DNA of 64,000 bases from Duganella fentianensis. GTDB taxonomy: Bacteria > Pseudomonadota > Gammaproteobacteria > Burkholderiales > Burkholderiaceae_D. The stretch covers positions 248,001-312,000 of the forward strand of contig NZ_WWCL01000004.1 in assembly GCF_009857835.1 (NCBI RefSeq), in the 5' to 3' direction. Shown here one piece after another: positions 1-9,321 of the stretch. The translations under genes and the position numbers were made by a program. The notes below the pieces were generated by a model, which worked only from the letters and a program-made list of their open reading frames with translations, did not search any database and was not told the DNA's origin. Position 1 is the first letter of the stretch. The number at the start of each line of letters is the position of its first letter.

Positions 1-161
1 TGCGCGCCAATCTGCCGCAAGCACTGCTGGCCACTATCCGGCCCACGCTGGAAGAGGATGTGCCGGCGCTCGGCAGCGTCCAGCCCCATGTGGACATGGT
101 GCTGCGCTCGTTCGAAGAAGCGCTGGCCTTTGTGGCGCCGCGCGCACCGGGCCGCAACTAG
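1..161 (+). CDS. C-terminal end of an unrecognised protein (partial)
   Basis: An open frame enters from the left window edge (first full codon at position 3) and ends with TAG at 159-161, giving the last 52 residues of a protein. The tail is acidic and helical-looking and ends in PRAPGRN. It converges on the sensor kinase, whose stop lies 2 bp away. I recognise no family from this fragment. It is called coding because the frame is open up to the stop, has GC-rich third positions and abuts the next gene tightly. Confidence 0.5.
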   Translation, partial: RANLPQALLATIRPTLEEDVPALGSVQPHVDMVLRSFEEALAFVAPRAPGRN

Positions 162-163
162 CT

Positions 164-2173
164 TTAGTGGCCGTTGCTGCTGTTGCGCTGGGGCGCGCAG
201 CGCGGCAGGATGAGGCGCACGCTGGTGCCCGCGCCTGGCGTGGAATCGATGCTGATGCGGCCACCGAGTACGCCCGTCACCACGTTGTAGACGATGTTCA
301 TGCCGAGCCCCGTGCCACCCTGTCCCATCTTGGTGGTGAAGAAGGGATCGAATACGCGGCGCAGCACCTCTTCCGGCATGCCGGCACCGTCGTCGGCAAA
401 TAGCAGGCCTATGCTGCTGTCATCGATCACTTCGGCGCGGATGGTGATGTGGCCGCCCTTGCGCTGTTCGAAGGCGTGGTTGAGCGCATTGTTGATCAGG
501 TTGTTGAGCACTTGATACAGCGCGCCCGGATAGGAATCCAGCATCAGCCCCTCGTTGATCTGCAGCCGGACTTCACACTCGGCACGGCGCAGGCGTGGCA
601 TATAGGTGGCCACCGTGTCATGCACGGCCGAGAGCAGATCGAATTCGCGCCGCTGGTCATTGGTCTGGTCGACGGCGATCTGCTTGAACGAAGAGATCAG
701 CTCGGCCGCCTTGTGCAGCGAGCCGGAGATCAGTTCGCTGGCCATGCGCACTTCTTCCAGATGGGTCACCAGTTCCGAGCGGCGCAGGGCGCCGGCCGCC
801 ACTTTGCGGTCGAATTCGATCACGCGGTCGCGCAGCGAGGTCGAGGCCAGCAGGCTGTTGCCGATAGGGGTGTTGAGTTCATGGGCGATGCCGGCCACCA
901 GCGAACCGAGCGAAGCCATTTTTTCTGCTGACAGCAGCTCGCTCTGAGTCATGCGCAGGGTTTCCAGCGTGGCCTGCAATTCCGTATTGGCCCGTTCCAG
1001 TGCGGCCGAACGTTCCTTGACGCGCTGCTCCAGCGAGAAGTTGAGGTCTTTCAGTTCGCGCTTGGCGTTGAGTTCTTCGGTCAGATCGAGCAAGGCCCAG
1101 ATGATGGCCTCTTGTCCGTCCAGCGTCAGCGAGGACGACCAGATGGCCACGCTGCCCACGCTGCCATCGGCCAGCACTACGCCGGCAATATCGCCATGTA
1201 CGGCGCCATCGTTCTGGTACATATTCCAGATACGCTTGCGCTCCACCGCACTGGCCCAGAAGCGCACTTCCTCCGAGCGCTTGCCTATCAGCTCGGCCAC
1301 GGGGTGGCCGAAGGTTTCCGTCACGGCGCGGTTGGCTGCGATCATGCGGCCCGCGCGGTCCGATACGGTCAGCGGCAGGGGCGCCATGTCGAACAGGGTT
1401 TTGAAGCGCTGTTCCGATTCCAGCAGGCGCTGCTGCGACAGCTCGAGCTGCTTGATGCGTTCGCGTAGCGCCGCACTCAGCGTGTTGAGCGTGCGGGTGA
1501 ATACGGTGATTTCATCATTGCCCTGTTCCGGCAAGGTGTTGCTGTAATCGCCCAGCACCATGCGGGTGGACTGGCGGCGCAGCACATTGAGGCGGCGCGC
1601 GATGCCCTGGGTGACGAGGTAGAACAGCAGCATGCCCAGCATCAGGCCGGCCATGGAAATGACGCCGCCCTGCCACATCACTTCATCGCGCGCCTGTTGC
1701 AGGTCGCTGGTAGTGATGCCGAAATTGATCGAGCCGATGTGGTTATCGACCAGCAGCAGCGGGGCACGTGCATGCAGCAGGCTCTCTCCCAGCTCGGTGC
1801 GTACGCCTTTGAAGGCAGAGCCCCCGCCCAGACGCAGGGTTTCCGGCAGCCGCGCCGGCGGCTGGCCCACGGACAGGATGGGCTGCTGGTGTTCGTCGAG
1901 GATGACCAGATAGCGCAGATAGCTATCGGCCGGATCGGCCAGCATTTCGGCCAGATGGCCGCGCAGTTGCGGCAGGCGGCCGCCGGTGGCGTAGGGACTG
2001 AGGGCGAGATTGAGGGCTACCGCATATTCTTGCGCGACCCGTTCGGCATTGGCGCTGACGGCGTGGTTCATCAGCCGCAGGCTGTTCCAGATCAGCAGGC
2101 CGACCACCAGGGTGGGGATCAGGGCACTCAGCAGCAGGAATTTCGCACGTAGTGTGAGACTCAAATCAGGCAC
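164..2173 (-). CDS. Membrane sensor histidine kinase (HAMP-PAS-HisKA-HATPase)
   Basis: This 669-residue membrane sensor kinase autophosphorylates on histidine, presumably to pass phosphate to a response regulator that is not in the window. Visible order: membrane helix about 10-30, periplasmic sensor about 31-165, second helix about 168-190, HAMP about 190-245, PAS about 255-370, coiled coil about 370-420, H-box GIAHELNTP with His431, and ATPase boxes DDGAGMP, DPFFTTK and GTGLGM. The start is uncertain. The GTG at 2173 directly abuts a GAGGAG-like Shine-Dalgarno, whereas a TTG three codons further in (2164) has correct spacing. It lies downstream of a porin and a PstS-like protein on the same strand and is probably co-transcribed. 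The ligand is unknown; phosphate or another anion is only suggested by context. Confidence 0.9.
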   Translation of the reverse strand: MPDLSLTLRAKFLLLSALIPTLVVGLLIWNSLRLMNHAVSANAERVAQEYAVALNLALSPYATGGRLPQLRGHLAEMLADPADSYLRYLVILDEHQQPILSVGQPPARLPETLRLGGGSAFKGVRTELGESLLHARAPLLLVDNHIGSINFGITTSDLQQARDEVMWQGGVISMAGLMLGMLLFYLVTQGIARRLNVLRRQSTRMVLGDYSNTLPEQGNDEITVFTRTLNTLSAALRERIKQLELSQQRLLESEQRFKTLFDMAPLPLTVSDRAGRMIAANRAVTETFGHPVAELIGKRSEEVRFWASAVERKRIWNMYQNDGAVHGDIAGVVLADGSVGSVAIWSSSLTLDGQEAIIWALLDLTEELNAKRELKDLNFSLEQRVKERSAALERANTELQATLETLRMTQSELLSAEKMASLGSLVAGIAHELNTPIGNSLLASTSLRDRVIEFDRKVAAGALRRSELVTHLEEVRMASELISGSLHKAAELISSFKQIAVDQTNDQRREFDLLSAVHDTVATYMPRLRRAECEVRLQINEGLMLDSYPGALYQVLNNLINNALNHAFEQRKGGHITIRAEVIDDSSIGLLFADDGAGMPEEVLRRVFDPFFTTKMGQGGTGLGMNIVYNVVTGVLGGRISIDSTPGAGTSVRLILPRCAPQRNSSNGH

Positions 2174-2239
2174 TCCTCGGGCTAACCGGGAGTGCCGTCC
2201 CGCGCAGATGTGCGGCTGCGCGGGCGAAACTACCGGATG

Positions 2240-2647
2240 TTAAGGCAAGGTCAGAATGACTTTCACCGTATCATCTACTGCCGATTTATCAATATAACCG
2301 ATTGCTTTCGGATCGGCAGCAACTGCTTTCTTTACCTCGGCACTATTGGCATATTCCTTAGGCGGCGTGGCTTTACCGGTGAACACCAGTTTCGACCACA
2401 GCGCTTTGACCTGGGCCGGATCCTTGTCGGCGATCTTCTGGTAGAACTCGGCACGGATGTGCGAGCTCTCCGGCTGGTCGACCGGGGTGAACAGGTTGGA
2501 TTTACCGAGGAAGAACTGGGAGGCCTGTTCCGAGAACATACGGGTGGCTGGGTTCTTCTGGCTAACGATCACAACGATTTCTGCCGACGCAGGCAGGGCT
2601 GCCATGGCCAGTGCCGACAGCAGCAGGGAGGACATCAGTTTATGCAT
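2240..2647 (-). CDS. Small periplasmic PstS-like (PBP-like) substrate-binding protein
   Basis: A 135-residue exported protein with signal peptide MHKLMSSLLLSALAMAALPASA. The mature part carries features of a single-lobed phosphate-type binding protein: an early VIVSQKNP strand, the segment FYQKIADKDPAQVKALW, and a late AIGYIDKSAVDD motif resembling the GxIGY segment of PstS proteins. It is far shorter than a true PstS (about 320 residues), so it probably acts as a sensor-linked or accessory binding protein rather than the receptor of a Pst importer; no pstCAB genes are nearby. It lies 12 bp after the porin gene and 66 bp before the sensor kinase on the same strand. Binding of phosphate itself is an inference. 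Confidence 0.75.
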   Translation of the reverse strand: MHKLMSSLLLSALAMAALPASAEIVVIVSQKNPATRMFSEQASQFFLGKSNLFTPVDQPESSHIRAEFYQKIADKDPAQVKALWSKLVFTGKATPPKEYANSAEVKKAVAADPKAIGYIDKSAVDDTVKVILTLP

Positions 2648-2660
2648 GGTGGGCTCCGGA

Positions 2661-3866
2661 TTAGAAGACGAAGTCGAGCGCAGCGCCGACCACGGTAACG
2701 GTGTTGGTGTAGCCTGCAGCCGGGGCGAAGATCAGGGTGCCGGCCTTGGTCTTAGGCTTGACGCGGTCGATCTGCACTTTCAGGGCCATCGATTTGGCGA
2801 AGTCCCAGCGCACGCCGATCAGGTCGTTCTTCTGTTCAGCCGCAGCCATCAGGCCGCCCACGGTCGCAGCCAGTGCGCCGGTTTTCGGGAAGGTGGCAGG
2901 CGGGGTGACGGAGTGGCCGGCATCGCGCACGGCAGCGTGAGCGAAGTAAGGCAGCACTTTGCCGACGCGGTAGCCGGCCATCAGGTACCACGAGGTGGTG
3001 TCCGGAATGTAGACCGGCTCTTTGGCCACGCGCATGGCGACTTCGGCCTGGGCCACGACATTGTTCCAGTCCATGGTACCGCCCAGCGAAGTGAAGGCGA
3101 TTTTCTTGCCCTGGATCAGACTCAGGTCGCTACCGAGCTGGGCGAAGCCGACCTTGGCCAGGGTGCTGGTCAGGGTATTGACGGGACCCAGATCGTTGCT
3201 GGTCATTTTCACGCGGGCATGGGCCAGACGGACGCTGAACGGACCGTATTCGCCGGCCACGCTCAGGCCGACGGACGGTGCGCGATAGGTCGCGACGGTG
3301 CCGGCAGCGGGAATGAACAGCTTGCCGCGGCTGACGCCGGCGTAGCCCGAGGTGGTGAAGTTGACATCACCGAAAGCGTGCTGGTAGGTCACGTCGGCGC
3401 CATCGACCGCTTCGATCGGTGCCTGGGCGTACATTTCAACTGGCGGACGCATCATGGTGTTGGCATAGCCGACATTCTGGTATTCCGAAATCAGGAAGGC
3501 GGGCAGCACAACGCGGCCCACGCGCACATTGGTTTCATCGTTGACGCGGGCTTTCAGGAAGGCCCAGGTCAGGTCGGTGGTGAAGGTCGGGCTGGTGTTC
3601 TTGCGGGTCAGAATCTGCGCAGTGCCGGACAGCCAGTCATTGATCTTGTAGGTGGCTTGCAGACCCAGGTTGGTATCCAGACCGATTTTGGCCTGATCGG
3701 CCACGCCTTCGGCCTGGTTGTAGCGGGTGAACTGCGCTTGATCGGTATTCGATTTGGCGACGCCCAGAGTACCGAAGCCGCTCAGGCTCAGGTTGCCGTC
3801 GTCGAGGGTGCCTGCCTGGGCTTGCATGGCGGCGAACAGGGCTGCGGCTAACAGAGTTTTGTTCAT
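2661..3866 (-). CDS. Outer-membrane porin-like beta-barrel protein
   Basis: A 401-residue exported protein. The start at 3866 (MNKTLLAAALFAAMQAQA) was chosen because it begins a clean signal peptide and has an AAGGAA Shine-Dalgarno about 8 bases upstream; the frame stays open further upstream but without these features. The mature protein shows alternating amphipathic strands, aromatic girdles, the early motif LSLSGFGTLGV and a terminal phenylalanine (LDFVF), typical of outer-membrane barrels recognised by BamA. It would form a diffusion channel. It is the first gene of the porin, binding-protein, sensor-kinase group. Substrate specificity cannot be read from the sequence. Confidence 0.8.
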   Translation of the reverse strand: MNKTLLAAALFAAMQAQAGTLDDGNLSLSGFGTLGVAKSNTDQAQFTRYNQAEGVADQAKIGLDTNLGLQATYKINDWLSGTAQILTRKNTSPTFTTDLTWAFLKARVNDETNVRVGRVVLPAFLISEYQNVGYANTMMRPPVEMYAQAPIEAVDGADVTYQHAFGDVNFTTSGYAGVSRGKLFIPAAGTVATYRAPSVGLSVAGEYGPFSVRLAHARVKMTSNDLGPVNTLTSTLAKVGFAQLGSDLSLIQGKKIAFTSLGGTMDWNNVVAQAEVAMRVAKEPVYIPDTTSWYLMAGYRVGKVLPYFAHAAVRDAGHSVTPPATFPKTGALAATVGGLMAAAEQKNDLIGVRWDFAKSMALKVQIDRVKPKTKAGTLIFAPAAGYTNTVTVVGAALDFVF

Positions 3867-4199
3867 GAGTAGGGTTCCTTGAAATTGTTGTCGTTTGTGT
3901 GCAGCTTGGACGATTTTGTCGTCACAATCGTCTCTTGAGATGCGGGGGTACGGCATTCCATTCACTATTTAAGCGCTTTTAAGTGCAATAGGGAAATTTC
4001 TTTCGATAAATGTGTACGATCGTGCTAAAAATTTGTCGTTTTTCTGCGAATGATGCCTATTTTTAAAGTCAATTCAATAACTTGTCAGACGTCTTTTGCG
4101 TGTTTTATGAAATGCGTCGCCAGGATCGCGCGCCTGCGCCATTTATCCTTACAGGGATTACAATAGCGGCTTCCCTTTTACCCCTACGAGAACACTGAA
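3867..4199. other. Divergent intergenic region between the porin and argJ
   Basis: This 333-bp AT-rich stretch separates two divergent transcription units. The argJ-side promoter candidate is listed separately. Near the porin side, around 3967-3990, lies a short palindromic AAGCGCTT core flanked by A/T tracts. I see no small gene, RNA gene or clear Pho box. Confidence 0.5.
4082..4110 (+). promoter_or_regulatory. Candidate sigma-70 promoter of argJ
   Basis: TTGTCA at 4082-4087 and TTATGA at 4105-4110 are separated by 17 bp, about 90 bp upstream of the argJ ATG. This is a recognisable but imperfect sigma-70 pair in an AT-rich segment. It was identified by eye only. Confidence 0.35.
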
Positions 4200-5438
4200 A
4201 TGGCCGTTAATTCCCCTCTGCCCGTCGCCGCCGACCTGAAACCCGTCAACGGTATCGAAATCGGCTATGCCGAAGCCGGGATTAAAAAACCGAACCGCAA
4301 AGACGTACTGGTGATGAAGCTGGCACCAACGGCCACGGTGGCCGGGGTGTTCACGCTCAACCGTTTCTGCGCAGCCCCGGTGCAGATTTCCAAAGCCCAT
4401 CTGGCGGCCGCGCAAACCAGCGGCCAGCCCATCGTGGCGCTGCTGGTCAACACGGGCAATGCCAATGCCGGTACGGGTGAACTGGGCCTGGCGCTGGCCA
4501 ACCAGACCTGTGCCGCGCTGGCGCAGCAGCTCGGTTGCGCCCCGGCCCAGATCCTGCCGTTTTCGACCGGCGTGATTCTGGAACCGCTGCCGGCCGAGAA
4601 AGTGATCGCCGGTCTGCCACAGGCGGTGGCCGGCCTGAAGGCCGATAACTGGTACAACGCGGCCGAAGCCATCATGACCACCGATACCCAGCCGAAAGCC
4701 GGTTCGCGCAGCGTGACCATCGGCGGCCACAGCGTGACGCTGAGCGGCATCAGCAAGGGCGCCGGCATGATCAAACCGAATATGGCCACCATGCTGGGCT
4801 ATCTGGCCTTCGACGCCAAAGTGGCGCAGCCGGTGCTGGACGTGCTGGTGAAACAGGTGGCCGACCAGTCGTTCAACTGCATCACCATCGATGGCGATAC
4901 CTCGACCAACGATTCCTTCATGCTGATCGCCACCGGCGCCGGCACGCTGGAAGTCAGCTCGGTCGATAGCCCCGAATATGCCGAATTGGCGGCCGCCGTG
5001 ACGGAACTGGCCGTGTTCCTCGCGCAAGCCATCGTGCGCGACGGCGAAGGCGCGACCAAGTTCATCACCGTGACGGTGGAAGAGGGCAACAGCATGGAAG
5101 AGTGCCGCAAGATCGCTTACTCGATCGCCCACTCGCCGCTGGTGAAAACCGCCTTCTTCGCTTCCGATCCGAATCTGGGCCGGATTCTGGCTGCGATCGG
5201 CTACGCCGGTGTGGATGATCTCGATGTCAGCAAGCTCAATCTCTACCTCGATGATGTGTGGGTGGCCAAGAACGGCGGCCGCAATCCCGACTACAAGGAA
5301 GAAGATGGCCAGCGCGTGATGCAGCAGAGCGAAATCACCGTGCGCGTGAAACTGGCCCGCGGCGCGGCCCAGGCTACCGTGTACACCTGCGACCTGTCGC
5401 ACGACTACGTCAGCATCAACGCCGACTACCGTTCCTGA
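4200..5438 (+). CDS. argJ: Bifunctional glutamate N-acetyltransferase / ornithine acetyltransferase
   Basis: ArgJ (412 residues) transfers acetyl from N-acetylornithine to glutamate, and in bifunctional forms also uses acetyl-CoA, feeding the cyclic arginine pathway in the cytoplasm. The family self-cleaves before a threonine in an ATML motif; here [11 protein letters not shown] places the nucleophile at Thr197, dividing the protein into alpha and beta chains of normal size. Conserved GNANAGTG (about 86-93) and the late [11 protein letters not shown] motif fit the family. The downstream ATPase gene begins 1 bp after its stop, so the two are probably co-transcribed. Whether it is mono- or bifunctional cannot be decided from the sequence. 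Confidence 0.96.
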   Translation: MAVNSPLPVAADLKPVNGIEIGYAEAGIKKPNRKDVLVMKLAPTATVAGVFTLNRFCAAPVQISKAHLAAAQTSGQPIVALLVNTGNANAGTGELGLALANQTCAALAQQLGCAPAQILPFSTGVILEPLPAEKVIAGLPQAVAGLKADNWYNAAEAIMTTDTQPKAGSRSVTIGGHSVTLSGISKGAGMIKPNMATMLGYLAFDAKVAQPVLDVLVKQVADQSFNCITIDGDTSTNDSFMLIATGAGTLEVSSVDSPEYAELAAAVTELAVFLAQAIVRDGEGATKFITVTVEEGNSMEECRKIAYSIAHSPLVKTAFFASDPNLGRILAAIGYAGVDDLDVSKLNLYLDDVWVAKNGGRNPDYKEEDGQRVMQQSEITVRVKLARGAAQATVYTCDLSHDYVSINADYRS

Positions 5439-5439
5439 T

Positions 5440-6312
5440 ATGACGACGCCACTCGAGCAGTTCCTGACCCGCGCCGAAGCCTTGCTGGCGCGGGTGGAAG
5501 CCGTACTGCCGGCTGCGCCGCGCGAGCCGGACTGGCGGCTGGCCCATGCTTTCCGCTGGCGCAAGCGCAGCGGCGGCGGGGCCGGCTATCTGCAGGCCGT
5601 CAGCCATCTGGCCCCGATCGCACTCGATGATCTGCAGCACATCGGGCCGCAGAAAGAGCAGATCGAGCAGAACACGCGCCAGTTCGTGCAGGGCAAACCG
5701 GCCAACAATGTGCTGCTGACGGGCGCACGCGGCACCGGCAAGTCCTCGCTGATCAAAGCCTGTTTGAACCAGTTCGGTGCGCAGGGTCTGCGCCTGATCG
5801 AAGTGGACAAGGCCGATCTGGCCGATCTGCCCGATATCGTCGATCTGGTGGCGGGCCGGCCCGAGCGCTTTGTGATCTTCTGCGACGACCTGTCGTTCGA
5901 GGAAGGCGAAAGCGGCTACAAGGCGCTGAAGGTGGCGCTGGATGGTAGCATCGCGGCCCAGTCGGACAATGTTTTGATCTATGCCACCTCGAACCGGCGT
6001 CACCTGATGCCGGAGCGTATGTCGGATAACAGCAGCTACCGCCATGACGAAGATGGCGACCTGCATCCCGGCGAGACGGTGGAAGAGAAGATTTCCCTGT
6101 CCGAGCGTTTCGGCCTGTGGCTGAGCTTCTATCCCTTCAAGCAGGATGATTATCTGGCCATCGTGGCGCACTGGCTGGCTACGCTGGGCTGCACGCCCGC
6201 ACAGATCGAAGCGGCGCGCGCCGATGCCTTGCGCTGGGCGCTACAGCGCGGCTCGCGCTCGGGCCGCGTAGCGTGGCAGTTCGCCAAGGATTACGCAGGG
6301 AAGCACGCATGA
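5440..6312 (+). CDS. P-loop ATPase, DUF815 family
   Basis: A 290-residue ATPase with Walker A GARGTGKS at 95-102, Walker B VIFCDDLSF at about 145-153, a sensor-1-like ATSNRRH motif and an arginine-rich end. These match the DUF815 group of AAA-type proteins that usually sits beside argJ and mutT in Burkholderiales. Its cellular role is not established. It starts immediately after argJ and overlaps the mutT start by four bases (ATGA), so translational coupling is likely. Other AAA ATPases remain possible on motifs alone, but the context supports this call. Confidence 0.85.
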   Translation: MTTPLEQFLTRAEALLARVEAVLPAAPREPDWRLAHAFRWRKRSGGGAGYLQAVSHLAPIALDDLQHIGPQKEQIEQNTRQFVQGKPANNVLLTGARGTGKSSLIKACLNQFGAQGLRLIEVDKADLADLPDIVDLVAGRPERFVIFCDDLSFEEGESGYKALKVALDGSIAAQSDNVLIYATSNRRHLMPERMSDNSSYRHDEDGDLHPGETVEEKISLSERFGLWLSFYPFKQDDYLAIVAHWLATLGCTPAQIEAARADALRWALQRGSRSGRVAWQFAKDYAGKHA

Positions 6313-6707
6313 GCGGTATCGTCGATGTGGCCGTGGGCGTGCTGATCAAGCCGAATGGCGATGTGCTGCTGGGCCAGCGTCCGCAAGGCAAGCCGTATGC
6401 CGGTTACTGGGAATTCCCCGGCGGTAAAGTCGATCCCGGCGAAACCATCTTCGCGGCGCTGCAGCGCGAATTCATGGAAGAACTGGGCCTGACCATCCAC
6501 AGTGCCGAGGAATGGTGCGGGGTGGAATATGTCTATCCGCATGCCCATGTGCGGCTGCATTTCTACCTCAGCCGCGACTGGCAGGGCGAGCCCCAGAGTC
6601 TGGAAGGACAGGCGTTTGCATGGCAGGGCACGGTAGGTGTGGAGCCGCTGCTGCCAGCTACCATACCGCTGCTGGGCTGGCTGGACGAACTGCGTTATCC
6701 GGCCTGA
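6309..6707 (+). CDS. mutT: NUDIX hydrolase, MutT-type 8-oxo-dGTP diphosphatase
   Basis: A 132-residue NUDIX enzyme. The NUDIX box spans GGKVDPGE to REFMEELGL (about 38-60) and carries all the metal-binding glutamates. The start LIKPNGDVLLGQR and the segment YWEFPGGK resemble MutT, which removes oxidised dGTP from the nucleotide pool. The ATG at 6309 was chosen because it overlaps the preceding stop as ATGA; longer upstream readings run through the ATPase gene. It is the last gene of the argJ unit and converges on yacG. Substrate specificity is inferred. Confidence 0.9.
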   Translation: MSGIVDVAVGVLIKPNGDVLLGQRPQGKPYAGYWEFPGGKVDPGETIFAALQREFMEELGLTIHSAEEWCGVEYVYPHAHVRLHFYLSRDWQGEPQSLEGQAFAWQGTVGVEPLLPATIPLLGWLDELRYPA

Positions 6708-6727
6708 GGCCTGAGTGTGATCTCTAC

Positions 6728-6901
6728 TTACTCTTGGTCCAGCGGGTCTTTGGGCGGGGCCGCAGGAATCGCGTACTTTTCCTCGGCCCAGGCGCCCAGA
6801 TCGATTTTCTTGCAGCGCTCCGAGCAGAACGGGCGATAGCGGTTGGCGGGCGTCCATTCAACTTTGGCGCCGCAGGTAGGGCAATCAACTACGGTGGTCA
6901 T
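6728..6901 (-). CDS. yacG: DNA gyrase inhibitor YacG, zinc-binding
   Basis: A 57-residue protein. Four cysteines (Cys7, Cys10, Cys26, Cys30) lie in the pattern CPTCG...FCSERCK, the zinc site of YacG. The motif continues as [16 protein letters not shown], also typical of the family. E. coli YacG binds GyrB and inhibits gyrase. The gene lies 8 bp downstream of zapD on the same strand, in the usual coaE-zapD-yacG order. Its small size and intact zinc site make the call firm. Confidence 0.93.
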   Translation of the reverse strand: MTTVVDCPTCGAKVEWTPANRYRPFCSERCKKIDLGAWAEEKYAIPAAPPKDPLDQE

Positions 6902-6909
6902 GACTTGCT

Positions 6910-7665
6910 TCAGAAGTTACACAGGGTGAGTTCGAACGGCACATCGTCTTCCAGCGGCTTGGGTTTCAAGTCGCCATCCTGCGATGTGAAGCGCACCCAC
7001 AGCATGTATTTATTGGCCGATACCTCGGGGATGGCGCCCATTTCCTCGTCCAGCGTGAGGCGCAGCATCTGGTAGACCTTGCCTTGCAACATTTGCTGGT
7101 AGCTGCCGGAGACGGCGATCATTTTCACGGCGCTGCCCGAATCGCGCAGCAGGCGCAGCACCAGGCCCAGTGCGTCGAACAGGGGCGCAAGCGGGGCAAA
7201 CCAGTTCATGATGTCGTGGTAGCGCTGGTCGGCCGGACGTTTTTGCCATGCGTAGTAGGACGGCAGATCGAATTCGCAGGCGCCGCCCGGAATGATGGTG
7301 CGGCCGCGTATGCTCATCAGCCATTCATTGTCGCGCACGTTCTGGCCCGTCTTGCCCTGGGCGTTGACGAGCGCCGTGCTGACGCCATCGAGTTCTTCCA
7401 GTATCGCGTCCAGCATGTCGGCCTGCACATTCGGGTTCATGCGGTAGCCCAGCAGGGTCTGGCGCTGGCGCTCGAGTTCCTGCAGCAGATCCGATTTCAG
7501 ATCGGCGCGGCCGGCCACTTCCAGCATGTCGAAGATCGTCGCCAGCGCCACGTGATGCTGCATGGGATGGTCTTGTTGCACAAAAAATTTAAATTTCTCG
7601 TACAGGTCCTCTAATCGCAACAACGTGCGGATGCGCTCGTTGAATGGATATTCGTAGACGATCAA
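6910..7665 (-). CDS. zapD: Cell division protein ZapD
   Basis: ZapD (251 residues) bundles FtsZ protofilaments at the division ring. The N-terminus [18 protein letters not shown] is the hallmark of the family, and length and the mostly helical composition fit. The start is a TTG at 7665 with a good AAAGGGA Shine-Dalgarno about 7 bases upstream. An ATG 9 bases upstream is out of frame and hits a stop after three codons. It sits between coaE and yacG, the standard order. Confidence 0.93.
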   Translation of the reverse strand: MIVYEYPFNERIRTLLRLEDLYEKFKFFVQQDHPMQHHVALATIFDMLEVAGRADLKSDLLQELERQRQTLLGYRMNPNVQADMLDAILEELDGVSTALVNAQGKTGQNVRDNEWLMSIRGRTIIPGGACEFDLPSYYAWQKRPADQRYHDIMNWFAPLAPLFDALGLVLRLLRDSGSAVKMIAVSGSYQQMLQGKVYQMLRLTLDEEMGAIPEVSANKYMLWVRFTSQDGDLKPKPLEDDVPFELTLCNF

Positions 7666-7726
7666 AATAACATCCCTTTAGGTGGACTTGCGTGAATCCT
7701 ATGATTTTGAAGCAAGCGAAGCAAAA

Positions 7727-8365
7727 TTACAAACATTGTGCAGCGTTTGTGGCGCTTCTTTTCGAAATCGCCAGATATAACTCGTGTAGCCGGGCAATTT
7801 GCGGGGCCAGAGCAGCGACCTCGCCACCGTTGTCGATCACATCATCGGCCGCCTCCAGCCTTTGCTGGCGGCTGGCCTGATTGGCCATGATGGCTAAAAC
7901 TTGCTCTTTTGTTAAATTGTTGCGAGCCATCACGCGGGCCAGTTGCACCTCTTCGGGACAGTCCACCGTGACGATGCGGCTCACGCGCTGGCGCCAGGTG
8001 CCCGATTCCACCAGTAGCGGCACGGCAAAGATGACATAGCTGCCATTAGCTGCCTCGCCTGCGGCCAGCGCGGCATCGCGTATGCGCGGGTGCAAGATGG
8101 CTTCCAGCCGCGCTTTGGCGCCGGCATCGCTGAACACCAGCTGGCGCATGCGGGCGCGGTCCATGGCGCCGCCGGCATCGGCGAATTCGGCGCCGAATTC
8201 GGCCACGATGGCCGGCATGGCACTGCCGCCCGGTGCCGTCAGGCTGTGGGCGATCTGGTCGGTATCGACCACGCTGGCGCCCAGAGCGGCGAACTGGTCG
8301 GCCACGGTGGATTTACCGCTGCCGATGCCGCCTGTGAGGCCGATGGCAAAATTCAAACGGGACAT
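7727..8365 (-). CDS. coaE: Dephospho-CoA kinase
   Basis: CoaE (212 residues) phosphorylates dephospho-CoA in the last step of coenzyme A synthesis. The P-loop [12 protein letters not shown] lies at about 9-20, followed by the [13 protein letters not shown] segment and the [16 protein letters not shown] region (lid and base-binding parts). The length matches the family. It begins 9 bp after pilD ends, continuing the pilB-pilC-pilD-coaE-zapD-yacG series. Confidence 0.95.
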   Translation of the reverse strand: MSRLNFAIGLTGGIGSGKSTVADQFAALGASVVDTDQIAHSLTAPGGSAMPAIVAEFGAEFADAGGAMDRARMRQLVFSDAGAKARLEAILHPRIRDAALAAGEAANGSYVIFAVPLLVESGTWRQRVSRIVTVDCPEEVQLARVMARNNLTKEQVLAIMANQASRQQRLEAADDVIDNGGEVAALAPQIARLHELYLAISKRSATNAAQCL

Positions 8366-8374
8366 GGGCGCTTC

Positions 8375-9244
8375 CTAGCCGAACAGCTGGCGCATCAGGG
8401 CCGACAGCTCGTGGCCATGCATCATGGCCAGCAGGCCGGCCGCGGCCAGATAGGGCCCGAACGGTATGGGCTGGTTGCGGCCATGGCGGCGGAACACGAT
8501 CAGGCAGATGCCAACCACGGCGCCGACCAGCGAGGACAGCAGGATAATCACGGGCAGCATGGTCCAGCCCATCCACGCGCCTAGCGCCGCCAGCAGCTTG
8601 AAGTCACCATAACCCATGCCTTCCTTGCCTGTCGCCAGCTTGAACAGCCAGTAGATGGCCCACAGCGCCAGATAGCCGGCAGCGGCGCCGATCACGGCTT
8701 CGTGCAGGGGCACGAATAGCTGGTTAAGGTTGAGCAGCAACCCCAGCCACAGCAGCGGCAGGGTGATGTCGTCGGGCAGCAGCTGGGTATCCAGATCGAT
8801 GAAGGTGAGGGCGATCAGGGCATACAGGAACACCAGACAGGACAGGCCCGTCCAGCCGCTGCCTAAGCGCCAGATCACGCCGGCCGAGAGCAGGCCCGTC
8901 AGCAGTTCGATCAGCGGATAGCGCGCCGAGATAGGCGTCTTGCACTGGCTGCAGCGGCCGCGCAGGAACAGGTAGCTGAGCACGGGGATATTTTCCAGCG
9001 CCGTGATCTGGTGGCCGCACTGGGGGCAGGCCGAGCGTGGCAGCATCAGGTTGTAGCGCTCCGTGTGGGGTAGGGGCTGGCCGCTTTCCGAAGCCACATA
9101 GTTATCGGATTCGCGCTGCATCATTTTCGGCAGGCGGTGGATCACCACATTGAGGAAGCTGCCGAACAGCAGCCCGAACAGACCGGCCACGAGGCTGATG
9201 GACAGCATGCCGGCAGGCGCAAACAAGAGGGACGATTCAGTCAT
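8375..9244 (-). CDS. pilD: Type IV prepilin peptidase / N-methyltransferase
   Basis: A 289-residue polytopic inner-membrane enzyme that cleaves prepilin leaders and N-methylates the new terminus. The N-terminal part has GLLFGSFLNVVIHRLP and a four-cysteine zinc site (CPQCG and CSQCK, about 72-107). The two catalytic aspartates are in FIDLDTQLLPDDITLP and GMGYGDFKLLAALGAWMG. About eight membrane helices are visible. It lies downstream of pilC after a 77-bp gap. Confidence 0.95.
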   Translation of the reverse strand: MTESSLLFAPAGMLSISLVAGLFGLLFGSFLNVVIHRLPKMMQRESDNYVASESGQPLPHTERYNLMLPRSACPQCGHQITALENIPVLSYLFLRGRCSQCKTPISARYPLIELLTGLLSAGVIWRLGSGWTGLSCLVFLYALIALTFIDLDTQLLPDDITLPLLWLGLLLNLNQLFVPLHEAVIGAAAGYLALWAIYWLFKLATGKEGMGYGDFKLLAALGAWMGWTMLPVIILLSSLVGAVVGICLIVFRRHGRNQPIPFGPYLAAAGLLAMMHGHELSALMRQLFG

Positions 9245-9321
9245 GTATCAGGGCTGGAAATAGTTTGTTGAGTAGGAGATGCGAATTATAGTTAAGCCCG
9301 CCGGAAACACTGCGCCGTGCG

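Noticed and set aside
2240-2647. Full PstS phosphate-binding protein of a Pst importer
   Set aside because: At 135 residues it is less than half the PstS length and has no pstCAB neighbours; only a PstS-like call is justified.
2457-3851. Long plus-strand open frame (464 codons) opposite the porin gene
   Set aside because: Its protein is rich in His, Gly and Gln with no domain, as expected of an antisense frame in GC-rich DNA; the minus strand holds a clear signal peptide and barrel.
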